From: Rheinheimera pacifica
Lineage (GTDB): Bacteria; Pseudomonadota; Gammaproteobacteria; Enterobacterales; Alteromonadaceae
DNA length: 64,000 nt
Assembly: GCF_024809855.1 (NCBI RefSeq)
Contig: NZ_JANUEM010000002.1
Span: 310,001-374,000 of the forward strand
Reading direction: 5' to 3'
The notes under the pieces were generated by a model. It saw only the letters and a list, made by a program, of their open reading frames with translations. It made no database searches and had not been told where the DNA came from. The translations under genes and the position numbers were made by a program. Of the stretch, positions 16,300 to 26,454 are shown piece after piece. Numbering within the stretch: the stretch's first letter is position 1; each line of letters opens with the position of its first letter.

Positions 16300-17724
16300 A
16301 TGCAAGTAATCAGTACCATGCTAAAGCGTCAGCTATTGTGGCTGGCATTCGTTGTGAGTTCAGGTGTGTTTTCGTCGGCTGCTGTTGCCGATGCTATTTT
16401 ACATGCCTTTGACTGGCACTATGATGAAGTTGCTGCCAAAGCGACAGAAATAAAAAATCTGGGTTATAAAGCGGTATTAGTGGCACCGCCGTTAAAATCG
16501 AACGCGGGCAATTGTGCCTGGTGGCAGCGTTATCAGCCACAGGATATCCGTGTCATTGATCATTGCAAAGGTAACAAACAATCGTTTGTAAATATGATCA
16601 ATGCCCTGAACGACACCAACCCGGCGCGTAAAGTAGATGTGTACGCCGATATCGTATTAAACCATATGGCGAATGAGCGTAACGGCGCGACTGACTTTCC
16701 CGGCCAGGCTGCAGTAAATAGCTATGGCAGTAACAGCAGTTACTGGAATAACCAGCGCCTGTTTGGCAATTTAACCCAGGGTTTGTTTGGCGCCAGCGAC
16801 TTTAACCCGGCTAACTGTATCAGCAACTATAACGATGTATGGCAGGTGCAAAACTGGCGGCTGTGCGGTGGTGCGGGTGATGTCGGTTTGCCGGATCTGA
16901 ACCCCAACAGCTGGGTGGTGCAGCAACAGCGTAATTACTTAACCGCATTAAAAGACTTAGGCGTAAAAGGCTTTAGGGTTGATGCGGCCAAGCATATGAC
17001 CATTTGGCATATTAATGAAATTTTCACCAGCAGCATTAAAAATGGTATGTACGTGTTTGGTGAAATTATTACCAGCGGTGGAGCCGGTAATAACGAATTC
17101 GATAGCTTCTTATCGCCTTACCTGGCCTATACCGACCATAAAGCCTACGATTTTCCGCTGTTTAGCGCTATTCGCAGTGCCTTTAGTTTTGGCGGTAGCT
17201 TAAGCCAGCTGGTTAATCCGTTGTCTAATGGTCAGGCGCTGCAAAACAGCCGGGCAGTAACCTTTACTGTTACGCATGATATTCCGACCAATGACGGTTT
17301 TCGTTATCTGATTATGGATGCTACCGACGAATATCTGGCCTATGCCTACATTATGGGCCGTGATGGTGGTAAGCCGCTGATATTCAGCGACAGCACCGGC
17401 ACTGATAACAACCGCTGGGTTAATGCCTATAAAGCCGATCATATTGGCAAAATGCTGAATTTCCATAACCGTATGCAGGGGCAGGGCATGGAAATGTTAG
17501 CCTGGAATGACTGTGCTATTTTGTTCCGCCGTGGTCAGGAAGGCGTGGTAGGCATTAATAAGTGCAGCAGCAACCAGAGCTTTAACATTAACACCAACGG
17601 CCGCTTTTACTGGTACCGTAATTACCGCGACGTGTTAAGTGGCGGTAATCTGGTGTATATCAATGGTGGCAGCTACAACTTCAGTATTCCGGCGCGTCAG
17701 GCCAGAATGTGGTACGCCGACTAA
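16300..17724 (+). CDS. Secreted GH13 alpha-amylase
   Basis: A 474-residue secreted starch-cleaving enzyme. Signal peptide about 1-30. The TIM barrel shows DIVLNH (117-122), GFRVDAAKH (224-232) with nucleophile Asp228, FGEIIT (253-258) with acid/base Glu255, and VTHDIPTND (324-332) with Asp327. A short C-terminal beta domain ends ARMWYAD. The overall style is that of short marine/Aeromonas-type alpha-amylases. AAAGGA sits at normal spacing before ATG 16300. The 5' leader contains a small hairpin GTGCGG/CCGCAC (16227-16244). The 14-bp palindrome of the maltodextrin genes was not found upstream, so this gene may be regulated differently. Confidence 0.9.
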   Translation: MQVISTMLKRQLLWLAFVVSSGVFSSAAVADAILHAFDWHYDEVAAKATEIKNLGYKAVLVAPPLKSNAGNCAWWQRYQPQDIRVIDHCKGNKQSFVNMINALNDTNPARKVDVYADIVLNHMANERNGATDFPGQAAVNSYGSNSSYWNNQRLFGNLTQGLFGASDFNPANCISNYNDVWQVQNWRLCGGAGDVGLPDLNPNSWVVQQQRNYLTALKDLGVKGFRVDAAKHMTIWHINEIFTSSIKNGMYVFGEIITSGGAGNNEFDSFLSPYLAYTDHKAYDFPLFSAIRSAFSFGGSLSQLVNPLSNGQALQNSRAVTFTVTHDIPTNDGFRYLIMDATDEYLAYAYIMGRDGGKPLIFSDSTGTDNNRWVNAYKADHIGKMLNFHNRMQGQGMEMLAWNDCAILFRRGQEGVVGINKCSSNQSFNINTNGRFYWYRNYRDVLSGGNLVYINGGSYNFSIPARQARMWYAD

Positions 17725-17735
17725 GTCATTTGTGC

Positions 17736-20700
17736 TTAGTCAGCACTGAATAACGCCAGTAAATCTTCGGCCTTGCCTTGCCATGGCTGGCCCTGGCCAC
17801 CGGCAAACAGCTGGTCGGCCAGCTGGCGTTTGTGTTGCTGCAGTAGCTGTACTTTTTGCTCTACGGTATTGCTGGCGATCAGCTTATAAACAAATACGGC
17901 TTTTTTCTGGCCGATGCGGTGGGCGCGATCAGTAGCCTGGGCTTCTGCGGCGGGATTCCACCAGGGGTCGTAGTGAATAACGGTATCGGCAGCGGTAAGG
18001 TTTAAACCGGTACCACCAGCTTTTAAGCTGATTAAAAATACCCGGGTTTCACTACTTTGAAAGGCATCAATCTGCTGCTGGCGGTGTTTAGTCTGGCCGG
18101 TGAGTTTGCTGTAGCTGATGCCCAGGGCGTTCAGCTCATCTTCTATCAGTGTCAGCATGCTGGCAAACTGGCTGAACAGTAAAATATTGCGGCCCTCTTC
18201 CAGCATTTCCGGCAGGGTGTCGCGCAGCCACTGTAACTTGGCATTGGTTTGCACTGAGCGGGCATGTTCAACCGGTACCAGCCGGGCATCACAGCAAGCC
18301 TGGCGCAGCTTTAACAAGGCATCTAAAAACTGGATCTGGCTGGCGGCCACACCTTTTTGCACAAATAGTTCACGTACTTTGGTTTCCATTACCAGGCGGA
18401 TACTTTCATACAGGTTACGCTGGTCGCTTTCTAATTCCAGTAGCTGCACTATCTCGGTTTTGTCTGGTAACTCACTGGCTACCTGGGCTTTGGTGCGGCG
18501 CAGCATAAAGGGCGCAATACGGGCTTTTAACGCATGCGCGCGCTCGGCATCGCCGTGTTTTTCTATCGGTTTGCGGTATACCTGGTTAAAGTGAGTGTCG
18601 TTACCCAGCAGGCCGGGCAGCACAAAATCAAAAATCGACTTTAACTCGCCTAAGTGGTTTTCCAGCGGGGTGCCCGACAACGCCAGTTTAAAATCGGCTT
18701 TTAATAAGCGCACCGCTTTGGCCGCCAGGCTACCGGCATTTTTAATATGCTGGGCTTCATCCAGAATAACAGCGCTAAGCGGCTGGTTCTGGTAATACTT
18801 ATGATCACGCACCACCAGCGGATAGCTGGTTACGATCAGATCGTAATTGCTCAGTTCATTAAACAGCGGCTGGCGCTTATTGCCATGAATTTGCAATACC
18901 CGCAGTTGCGGTGTAAATCGTGCGGCCTCAGCCAGCCAGTTACCCAATACGCTGGTAGGGCAGATAATAAGCGCCGGGTGTTGTAACTCGCCGCGCTGCT
19001 TTTGCAGCAGTAGCAAGCTTAGGGTTTGCAGGGTTTTACCCAGGCCCATATCGTCGGCCAGTACGCCGCCTAAGCCAAACTCACGCAAAAAGCTTAGCCA
19101 GCTTAAGCCCTGTAGCTGGTAATCACGCAGTGATGCTTGCAGGCCCTGCGGCACGTCGCACGGGGTAATGCCATTAAAATTGTGCAGCAGGTTACTTAAA
19201 CGCTGTACACGTTGTGCATTTAAAAACTGGATGTCTTTGGCTGTTTCCGGTGGTAATAACGCCGCTTTAAATGCGGGTAAATCCAGGCTGAACTGTGGCT
19301 TATTCGGGTTTAGCAGTTCAATAATGGTGTCAATAAACGGCTGGATCAGTGCCAGCGGTAACGCCAGCTTACCTTGTGGTAATGACAACCAGATGGGTTT
19401 ATCAGCATCGGGCAAGCCATGCTGGCGCAGCCACTGGCTGATCAGCGGCAGCAGCGGCACCTGGGTGCCGTCGATATCAACCTGTATGGCTAAAGCAAAA
19501 CCACCCACGGCATTGTCCTGCACCTGCAGGTAAGGGGCGCCGTTTAATATATCCAGGTTAAAATTATCATCACGGGCAATATGCCAGCCTTGCTGTTCTA
19601 AGTGTGGCAGTGCGTCCAGCAAGGGTTGCCATAACAGTGGGTTGTCTGGCCCTTCACCCACGCCAAACGCACTTTGGTCGCTGTAAGGTGGCGGCAATGC
19701 CGGTAGTTGCAGCAGTTCAAGCTGTAACAATTGCTCCAGCGCGCTGGTTTCTGTAGCCCGGTGCCGTTTGATAAAAACAGTGGTGTCATCCTGTACCAGC
19801 TCGGTTTGTGCCTGCGTCAGATTAAGTGGTAGCAAGTAGCTGGCATACTGAAACTGCAGCACAGCTGTAGGCTCACTGCGGCCTTTGGCTTTATGTGGCA
19901 GCATTTTTAACTGCAATACCGGCCGTGGTGTGCTGCTGATTTGTTTTAGCCCGGCGGCGCTGGGCAACGGCAGGCTGGTTTGGTTAAACAGCTGTTGCAG
20001 GCGGCTGATACTTGGCGCCAGTGCCTGCTGCGGTATCGGTGGTATTTTGTTTAACAGCTTTAACTGCGCACTGCTAAGAGCGGTGTCCAGCTCGCCTATC
20101 TGGTAGTAACTGGTGTCCAGATAACAGGGGGGATCGGTATAAACCAGCTCAAAGTCGCGGTCATCGTCGTCCAGCTGCCAGCTCAGTTGCTGGCCTGCTG
20201 CGGTATCCTGCCAGGTAAAAGCCAGCGCCCGTTTCGGGCCCTGCTGCACCGGGTAGCGCGCTTCAGAAAAAAAGCAGCGGCCACTGCCCAATAATTGTTG
20301 CAGCAACTGATATCCCCAGTCACCTTCCAGCAGTGGTAAATCGCGCAGGCTTTGAGCGCGGAAATAACTTAGCAGGCGGTAATCCTGCTCATCAATCCAG
20401 TGCGGTATACCTGGGGTAACTAAATCGTATTTGCCAATGGCTACGCCTTTGGTATAACCGCCTTTTTTACTTTCGCGCACCCTGCGCGGGCTAAGTTGTA
20501 GCCCAGCCTGGCCATAAGACAACAAATACAGCACTACATCTTTTTCATCCCGCGCCGGGGCAAGAGACTGTTCTACCTGTTCAAACCACTGGTTTAGCTG
20601 GCGCACCGGTTGTTGCTCCAGTTGCAGCTTGTGTTGCTGGTAATCGCGCTGCAGCCGCAGCAGTACGGCCAGCACGTGTTTGCAATTGGCACCTACCGGG

Positions 20701-20939
20701 CAGGTGCAGCGGTTTTGCAGCTGCCAGCCGCTGCTGTTGTGTTTAAGGCTGATAAATTGCCGGTATGGCGTAAAAGCTGCGCCCCATACCTGAGCACCGA
20801 TCTCAGATAAGTCGCTGTTGTATTCCAACTTGACCACTTTACCGGCCTGCAAATACGCCTGAGCCCGGTGAAAGGTTACGGCATCAAACCAGAGTTCTAG
20901 CTGTTGCTGGCTAAGTGGGAACGCAGTATCGGTTGTCAT
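17736..20939 (-). CDS. SWIM zinc finger plus SNF2-family helicase
   Basis: A protein of about 1,067 residues. I start at ATG 20939 (MTTDTAFPL); the longer frame adds 19 unlikely residues. The N-terminus has a SWIM zinc finger (CTCPVGANCKHVLAVLL), followed by a large middle region. The C-terminal half is an SNF2 ATPase with LADDMGLGKTLQTL (Walker A), LDEAQHIKN (DEAQ box), SGTPLENHLGELKSIFDF (motif III), and C-terminal helicase motifs LKAGGTGLNLTAADTVIHYD and ATDRAHRIGQ. SWIM-SNF2 proteins are presumed to remodel nucleoprotein or RNA polymerase complexes. Complete and apparently functional; convergent with the amylase. Confidence 0.88.
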   Translation of the reverse strand: MTTDTAFPLSQQQLELWFDAVTFHRAQAYLQAGKVVKLEYNSDLSEIGAQVWGAAFTPYRQFISLKHNSSGWQLQNRCTCPVGANCKHVLAVLLRLQRDYQQHKLQLEQQPVRQLNQWFEQVEQSLAPARDEKDVVLYLLSYGQAGLQLSPRRVRESKKGGYTKGVAIGKYDLVTPGIPHWIDEQDYRLLSYFRAQSLRDLPLLEGDWGYQLLQQLLGSGRCFFSEARYPVQQGPKRALAFTWQDTAAGQQLSWQLDDDDRDFELVYTDPPCYLDTSYYQIGELDTALSSAQLKLLNKIPPIPQQALAPSISRLQQLFNQTSLPLPSAAGLKQISSTPRPVLQLKMLPHKAKGRSEPTAVLQFQYASYLLPLNLTQAQTELVQDDTTVFIKRHRATETSALEQLLQLELLQLPALPPPYSDQSAFGVGEGPDNPLLWQPLLDALPHLEQQGWHIARDDNFNLDILNGAPYLQVQDNAVGGFALAIQVDIDGTQVPLLPLISQWLRQHGLPDADKPIWLSLPQGKLALPLALIQPFIDTIIELLNPNKPQFSLDLPAFKAALLPPETAKDIQFLNAQRVQRLSNLLHNFNGITPCDVPQGLQASLRDYQLQGLSWLSFLREFGLGGVLADDMGLGKTLQTLSLLLLQKQRGELQHPALIICPTSVLGNWLAEAARFTPQLRVLQIHGNKRQPLFNELSNYDLIVTSYPLVVRDHKYYQNQPLSAVILDEAQHIKNAGSLAAKAVRLLKADFKLALSGTPLENHLGELKSIFDFVLPGLLGNDTHFNQVYRKPIEKHGDAERAHALKARIAPFMLRRTKAQVASELPDKTEIVQLLELESDQRNLYESIRLVMETKVRELFVQKGVAASQIQFLDALLKLRQACCDARLVPVEHARSVQTNAKLQWLRDTLPEMLEEGRNILLFSQFASMLTLIEDELNALGISYSKLTGQTKHRQQQIDAFQSSETRVFLISLKAGGTGLNLTAADTVIHYDPWWNPAAEAQATDRAHRIGQKKAVFVYKLIASNTVEQKVQLLQQHKRQLADQLFAGGQGQPWQGKAEDLLALFSAD

Positions 20940-21143
20940 AACGCCTGAATGTTGAACACAAAGGCGTAATGCTACCGCAGTTTTGCCCCAAGCCAAATGC
21001 GATAGCGTGAAATAAAATAAATTTGTACAGATCCAGCACGATAAACCGCCACTGGAGTGTTAACAAAAAGCCAGCTATGTTTATTTCGGCCCGGAGCAAT
21101 TTAGCCCCGTTAACACAATAAAATCGCTACAGAGGTAACCATA

Positions 21144-21710
21144 ATGATTAAAAAACTACTGCTGGCTGTAGTTGTGTTGCTGGCAATACCACTGGTGGCC
21201 GCATTATTTGTAAAGCAGGATTATAAAGTAGAAACTCAGGTAATTATTAAACAGCCAGTGACCGTGGTGTTTGATTACATTCGTTTTTTAACTAATCAGG
21301 ACAACTTCAGTGTTTGGGCAGCACTGGACCCTAATATGCAAAAAACCGATCAGGGTGTTGATGGTACTGTGGGTTTTGTTTCGGGCTGGCATAGTGAAAA
21401 TGCAGATGTGGGCACCGGCGAGCAGGAAATAAAAGCTATAGTGGAAGGCGCCCGGATAGATTACGAACTGCGTTTTTACCAGCCTTATGCTGCAGTGTCG
21501 CCAGCTTATATGCAAACAGAAGCCGTTAACGCAGAACAAACCAGGGTAACCTGGGGTTTTGCCGGCCATATTCCTTACCCCATTAACCTTATGCTGTTGT
21601 TTATCGACGTTGAAGCGATGATAGCGGCAGATTTGCAGCAAGGCCTGGAAAACCTGAAGCTCATTCTGGAAACACCAGCGGCAGAGCCTGCAGAAATGCC
21701 AGCAAGCTAA
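21144..21710 (+). CDS. SRPBCC-family protein with N-terminal membrane anchor
   Basis: A 188-residue protein with an N-terminal transmembrane helix (about residues 4-23) and a START/SRPBCC-like domain behind it: VETQVIIKQPVTVVFDYIRFL and WGFAGHIPYPINLMLLF are typical polyketide-cyclase/dehydrase-like segments. The fold binds hydrophobic ligands; no specific ligand can be read. AGAGGTAA precedes ATG 21144. It lies upstream of comM on the same strand with a 73-bp gap. Co-transcription is possible but unproven. Confidence 0.7.
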   Translation: MIKKLLLAVVVLLAIPLVAALFVKQDYKVETQVIIKQPVTVVFDYIRFLTNQDNFSVWAALDPNMQKTDQGVDGTVGFVSGWHSENADVGTGEQEIKAIVEGARIDYELRFYQPYAAVSPAYMQTEAVNAEQTRVTWGFAGHIPYPINLMLLFIDVEAMIAADLQQGLENLKLILETPAAEPAEMPAS

Positions 21711-21783
21711 TTTTACGCTTGCTAATATTTAACAATATGCTAAATATTAATTATCTTTTTTATTTGTCCGCGCAGGAGACAGG

Positions 21784-23286
21784 ATGTCACTGGCCGTTGT
21801 TTTCAGTCGTGCCCGTCATGGTTTAGATGCCCCTTTAGTTACTGTTGAAGTGCATATCAGTAATGGCTTACCAGCTTTCCAACTGGTGGGCTTGCCCGAA
21901 ACCTCGGTAAAAGAATCGCGTGATCGGGTGCGCAGCGCCATGGTAAACAGCGGTTTTGCCTTCCCTGACCGCAAAATCACCGTTAATTTAGCCCCGGCTG
22001 ATTTACCCAAAGAAGGTGGCCGGTTCGATTTGCCGATAGCGCTGGGCATTATTGTGGCCTCTGGCCAGCTGGCCGAAAAAAGCCTGCAAGGCTATGAGTT
22101 TTGTGGCGAGCTGGCGCTGTCGGGCGAGATCCGCAGCATCGTAGGTGAAATTCCGGTGGCTATCGCCTGCCGTGATGCTGGCCGTGAAGTGGTGCTGCCA
22201 ATGTTAAATGCCCAGCAGGCGCAGCAGGTACCCAAGGTAGTGGTGCACGGTGCCGAACATTTATTACAGGTGCACAGCTTTTTACTGGCCCAGCAGCCAT
22301 TGCCAGCTATTCCGGCATTACCGGTGCGTGAACAGCAACATACGCCGGATTTAGCCGACGTAAAAGGCCAGGCACATGCCAAACGGGTGCTGGAAATTGC
22401 CGCCGCCGGTGAGCATAACCTGTTAATGCTGGGCCCGGCTGGTACCGGTAAATCTATGCTGGCACAGCGTTTACCCGGTATTATGCCGCCGCTGACAGAG
22501 CAGGAAGCACTGGCCACGGCTGCTATTTACTCTATTGCCGGGTTAAAGCGTAACTTAACCGACTGGCAGCAGAGGCCGTTTAGGTCGCCACATCACACCA
22601 GTTCTGCTGTGGCGCTGGTTGGTGGGGGTTCTGTGCCCAGGCCAGGTGAAATTTCGTTGTCGCATCACGGAATTTTGTTCCTTGATGAACTTCCGGAGTT
22701 CCCGCGCAAGGTGCTGGATGTGCTGCGCGAGCCGCTGGAAACCGGTGTGGTACATATTAGCCGTGCTGCGCGCCAGGCAGAATTTCCGGCGCAGTTTCAA
22801 CTGGTAGCAGCATTAAACCCCAGCCCGACCGGGCACCATCAGGATGGCCGCGCCACGCCTGAGCAGGTAATGCGTTACTTAAACCGGTTGTCGGGCCCGT
22901 TTATCGACCGCATAGAGCTGCAAATTGAAGTGCCGCTGCTGCCCAAAGGCATGCTTAGCCAGCATACGCAGGAAGAAAGCAGCGCCAGTGTGCGCGAGCG
23001 GGTATTGGCAGCCAGGCAATTACAGCTGGCGCGGCAGGGTAAAGCTAATGCCCGCTTAAGCGGCAGTGAAATTGCCGATTTTTGCCCGTTGCAACAAGCC
23101 GATGCACGCTTTTTGGAAGACACCATTCACCGCTTTAAACTGTCGGCCCGTACTTACCATAAGATTATTAAAGTGGCGCGCAGTATTGCCGATTTACAGC
23201 AGCAAGCCCAAATTAGCCGCGCCCATTTAATGGAGGCCCTCAGCTACCGTGCGCTGGAGCGGCTGCTGAGTTATTTAAAGAACTGA
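21784..23286 (+). CDS. comM: YifB/ComM family AAA+ Mg-chelatase-like protein
   Basis: A 500-residue AAA+ ATPase. The N-terminal Lon-protease-like domain (about 1-165) carries VGLPETSVKESRDRVRSA. The ATPase core has GPAGTGKSMLAQRLPG (Walker A, about 218-233), FRSPHHTSS, and GILFLDELPEF (Walker B). The C-terminal Mg-chelatase domain contains DRIELQIEVP. ComM is a hexameric branch-migration helicase that extends heteroduplex during natural transformation. GGAGACAGG precedes ATG 21784. Complete and canonical. Confidence 0.93.
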   Translation: MSLAVVFSRARHGLDAPLVTVEVHISNGLPAFQLVGLPETSVKESRDRVRSAMVNSGFAFPDRKITVNLAPADLPKEGGRFDLPIALGIIVASGQLAEKSLQGYEFCGELALSGEIRSIVGEIPVAIACRDAGREVVLPMLNAQQAQQVPKVVVHGAEHLLQVHSFLLAQQPLPAIPALPVREQQHTPDLADVKGQAHAKRVLEIAAAGEHNLLMLGPAGTGKSMLAQRLPGIMPPLTEQEALATAAIYSIAGLKRNLTDWQQRPFRSPHHTSSAVALVGGGSVPRPGEISLSHHGILFLDELPEFPRKVLDVLREPLETGVVHISRAARQAEFPAQFQLVAALNPSPTGHHQDGRATPEQVMRYLNRLSGPFIDRIELQIEVPLLPKGMLSQHTQEESSASVRERVLAARQLQLARQGKANARLSGSEIADFCPLQQADARFLEDTIHRFKLSARTYHKIIKVARSIADLQQQAQISRAHLMEALSYRALERLLSYLKN

Positions 23287-23300
23287 GTCTCGCGTATATT

Positions 23301-23411
23301 AAAGCAGGAGTCGATGTACTCTAAGTCAACCGTTGCAGGCCAGGATGGCCGAATCGAGCCCCCAGGGATGGGTTTACGGCGTGTTGACGTGAGTATATCG
23401 GCTCATGCGTT
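23301..23411. repeat. Interspersed element with about 30-bp imperfect inverted arms
   Basis: The left arm 23301-23330 and right arm 23383-23411 are inverted copies with few mismatches, ending in exact GTCAAC/GTTGAC. The ~52-bp centre contains a perfect GGCCA-GGA-TGGCC palindrome and a CCCAGGGATGGG segment. The whole could fold as a long cruciform. It occupies the gap between the convergent comM and pyrC genes. The centre looks like a short interspersed repeat I associate with gammaproteobacterial genomes; this is from memory and unverified. Confidence 0.65.
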
Positions 23412-23428
23412 ACGCCTGAGCCTGTAAG

Positions 23429-24460
23429 TTACACCAATTTCCAATTTAAGGTTTCGCCGGCATAAAAAGGTACTATCGGGTTGCCGTTGGGCAGCGTAAT
23501 TTCGTTTGGCACCTGCCACTGCTGTTTTTGCAGTATCACTGTGCCGCTGTTACGTGGCAAGCCATAAAAGTCGGCACCGTAGTGGCTGGCAAAGCCTTCC
23601 AGCTTATCCAGAACACCTAAATCATCAAATACCTGAGCATACAGCTCTATCGCGCTGTGGGCGCTGTAACAGCCGGCGCAGCCACAGGCAGACTCTTTGC
23701 GGTGTTTTTCATGTGGCGCAGAATCGGTGCCTAAAAAGAACTTGCTGGAGCCACTGGCCACAGCCGCGCGCAGCGCTTCCTGATGCGTGCGGCGTTTTAA
23801 TACCGGCAGGCAATAGTTGTGTGGCCGTACGCCGCCGACTAACAAGTCGTTGCGGTTTAACAGTAAATGCTGTGGTGTAATAGTGGCCGCCACATTGGCA
23901 GAAGCCTGGGCTACAAAGCTGGCGGCATCGGCGGTAGTGATGTGCTCAAACACCACTTTCAGGCCGGGTAAGCGCGCAACAATATGCTGCAGGTAGCGGT
24001 CGATAAACACCTTTTCGCGGTCAAAAATATCAATATCGTGATCGGTAACTTCGCCATGCACCAGCAGTAACATACTTTGCTCTGCCATGGCTTCAAATAC
24101 CGGATACAGGCTATCCAGCGCACTTACTGCATCGCTTGAGTTGGTGGTAGCTCCGGCCGGGTACAACTTAGCCGCAACCACACCGGCGGCTTTGGCTGCG
24201 CTGATATCGGCAGCGGTAGTTTTATCGGTTAAAAATAAGGTAACCAGCGGCTGAAAATTACTGCCTGCCGGGCGGGCTGACAAAATACGGTTGCGGTAGG
24301 CTACTGCCATGTCAGCGGTGGTTACCGGCGGTACTAAGTTCGGCATCACAATGGCACGGGCGAATTGCCGGGCAGTGGCCGGTACGGTTTCACGCAGCAT
24401 ATCGCCGTCACGAAAGTGTAAATGCCAGTCATCCGGGGTTTGTATGGTAAGCGTGGTCAT
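23429..24460 (-). CDS. pyrC: Dihydroorotase (class II)
   Basis: A 343-residue cytoplasmic zinc amidohydrolase that closes carbamoyl-aspartate to dihydroorotate in pyrimidine synthesis. The metal site is visible: HLHFRDG (residues 13-19), the carboxylated Lys in [25 protein letters not shown], and [16 protein letters not shown], whose Asp is the catalytic base. This is the E. coli-type class II form. The ATG is preceded by AGGAG at good spacing. Stand-alone gene, as in many gammaproteobacteria. Canonical in all respects. Confidence 0.95.
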   Translation of the reverse strand: MTTLTIQTPDDWHLHFRDGDMLRETVPATARQFARAIVMPNLVPPVTTADMAVAYRNRILSARPAGSNFQPLVTLFLTDKTTAADISAAKAAGVVAAKLYPAGATTNSSDAVSALDSLYPVFEAMAEQSMLLLVHGEVTDHDIDIFDREKVFIDRYLQHIVARLPGLKVVFEHITTADAASFVAQASANVAATITPQHLLLNRNDLLVGGVRPHNYCLPVLKRRTHQEALRAAVASGSSKFFLGTDSAPHEKHRKESACGCAGCYSAHSAIELYAQVFDDLGVLDKLEGFASHYGADFYGLPRNSGTVILQKQQWQVPNEITLPNGNPIVPFYAGETLNWKLV

Positions 24461-24606
24461 GGAGGCTCCTGCAACTGCTGCGGCAAAAAAAGTGGCGCTA
24501 TGATACCAAGTAACCTCGTTGGGTGAAATTGCTTCAGCGCGTATTGTGGTAAGTTGGCGTTCAGCGTAGCTTAGCCATTATTGATATTTACTCATCGGAT
24601 ACCGCA

Positions 24607-26400
24607 ATGACATTAGAACAGGGAATGCTCTTTGCAATTTTACTTTGCACGATAGCGTTGTTTATCTGGGGCCGCTGGCGGCATGATGCGGTGGCGCTTG
24701 CTACCCTGATGGCCGCAGTTGCTGCTGGCCTGGTACCAACCGACACCGCCTTTAGCGGTTTTGGCCACCCGGCTGTAATTACCGTAGCCTGTGTGCTGGT
24801 GCTAAGTTATGCGCTGCAAAACAGCGGTGCGGTTGACCTGTTAGCGCGTAAATTACTGCCTGCCAACGGTGGTGTTATGGCCACTATTGCCTTGTTAACT
24901 GCCTTGGTAACGCTGCTATCCGCATTTATGAATAACGTCGGCGCTATGGCATTGATGATGCCAGTGGCGATTCAGGCGGCAACCCGGCTTAAGTTAACGC
25001 CGGGGCAGGTGCTGATGCCGGTGGCATTTGGCTCAATACTCGGAGGTATGACCACCTTAATTGGTACGCCGCCCAACTTGATTGTGTCGGGCTTTCGAGA
25101 TAGCAGCCAGGGCAATAGTTTTGCCATGTTCGACTTTAGCCCGGTGGGCGTGCTGGTGGCTGTGTCTGGCGTGGCTTTTATTACCATCATTGGCTGGCGT
25201 TTGGTGCCTAAACGCCAGCAGGGTGGTGTTGAGGGGTTTGATACCGCCAGCTATTTAACCGAGGTACGGGTAGATGCAAAAGGCAAAGCCGATGGCCTGC
25301 GCCTGGCGGCACTTGAACAGTTACTGGAAGAAGCCGATGCACAGGTAGTAGGTTTGGTGCGCAATAAGTTCCGCGTGTCGGCTCCTACCGGATATAGGAT
25401 GCTAAAAGCAGACGATGTACTGGTGATTGAAGCTGAGCCGGAATCGCTGGGCAATATATTGTCTGAGCTGGGGTTAACGTTGGAAGAGAATGTTAAAGCC
25501 GATGTTGACACTGCAGATGCAGAGAAAACTTCTGGCTCGGGCAAGGAAGAGGTGCTGCTGGAGCTGGCCGTGATGCCCGATGCTTTGCTGATTGGCCGCT
25601 CAGCGGCAGATCTTAGCCTGCGCAGCCGGTTTGGCATTAATTTACTGGCGTTGTCGCGCCAGGGCAATCGTTCCATTAAGCGGTTACGCCGTACTGAACT
25701 GGTTGCCGGTGATGTACTGCTAATGCAGGGGGAGGCAGAACTGCTGTCGGCATTTGCCAGTGAGTTTGGTTGTGTACCGCTGGCAGAGCGGTCTATTCAG
25801 GTGCCGGACAAACGCCGCATTTGGTTAACCAGCGTTATTATGTTAAGTGCTGTGGCAGGGGCCGCCTTTGGTTTAGTACCTGCTGCAGTATCTTTTGCAG
25901 CAGGGGTACTGGCCAGTATGTTGTTTAAGGCGCTGCCGCTTAGCAAGGTCTATCAGGCTATTGACTGGCCGGTGGTGGTGTTGCTTGCGGCGTTAATACC
26001 GGTAGCCGAAGCGATGCTAAGCACCGGTGCTGCAGCTTTATTGGCAGAGTTAATGTTGTCGCATTTGTCCCAAGGTAGCGGGGTATTTGCACTGATCTTG
26101 TTGCTGATACTGACAATGACCTTGTCTGATTTTATGAACAATGCTGCCACAGCAGCAGTAATGTGTCCGATAGCGTTAAGCATCGCCAGGCAGCTTGATG
26201 TCAGCTCCGACACCTTTTTAATGGCAGTGGCCATTGGTGCCTCCTGCGCCTTTTTAACGCCGATAGGCCATCAGAACAATACCCTGATCCTGGGGCCTGG
26301 CGGCTTTAAGTTTGGTGATTACTGGAAGTTGGGGCTACCACTGGAACTGCTGGTTGTAGCAGTATCAGTACCGGCACTTTTATACTTCTGGCCGCTTTAG
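24607..26400 (+). CDS. SLC13-family permease with two TrkA-C domains
   Basis: A 597-residue transporter of the DASS/SLC13 (divalent anion:Na+ symporter) type. The first half has about five transmembrane segments with the LPANGGV... AFMNNVGAMALMMPVAI signature (SNA-like motif) and GTPPNLIVSG. Between about 205 and 395 there are two cytoplasmic RCK_C/TrkA-C regulatory domains. The second transmembrane half repeats the signature as DFMNNAATAAVMCPIAL. Substrate candidates are sulfate, dicarboxylates or related anions; sequence cannot decide. Complete. The small 50-codon gene follows after 54 bp. Confidence 0.88.
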   Translation: MTLEQGMLFAILLCTIALFIWGRWRHDAVALATLMAAVAAGLVPTDTAFSGFGHPAVITVACVLVLSYALQNSGAVDLLARKLLPANGGVMATIALLTALVTLLSAFMNNVGAMALMMPVAIQAATRLKLTPGQVLMPVAFGSILGGMTTLIGTPPNLIVSGFRDSSQGNSFAMFDFSPVGVLVAVSGVAFITIIGWRLVPKRQQGGVEGFDTASYLTEVRVDAKGKADGLRLAALEQLLEEADAQVVGLVRNKFRVSAPTGYRMLKADDVLVIEAEPESLGNILSELGLTLEENVKADVDTADAEKTSGSGKEEVLLELAVMPDALLIGRSAADLSLRSRFGINLLALSRQGNRSIKRLRRTELVAGDVLLMQGEAELLSAFASEFGCVPLAERSIQVPDKRRIWLTSVIMLSAVAGAAFGLVPAAVSFAAGVLASMLFKALPLSKVYQAIDWPVVVLLAALIPVAEAMLSTGAAALLAELMLSHLSQGSGVFALILLLILTMTLSDFMNNAATAAVMCPIALSIARQLDVSSDTFLMAVAIGASCAFLTPIGHQNNTLILGPGGFKFGDYWKLGLPLELLVVAVSVPALLYFWPL

Positions 26401-26454
26401 CCGGGCGGTGGCCTTTGCTACACTATTAGCGCTATTTAACTGAGGGGAATATTA

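Noticed and set aside
23506-23880. Plus-strand ORF of 124 codons opposite pyrC
   Set aside because: Antisense to a canonical dihydroorotase; the composition is Arg/Cys/His-rich, as expected of a shadow.
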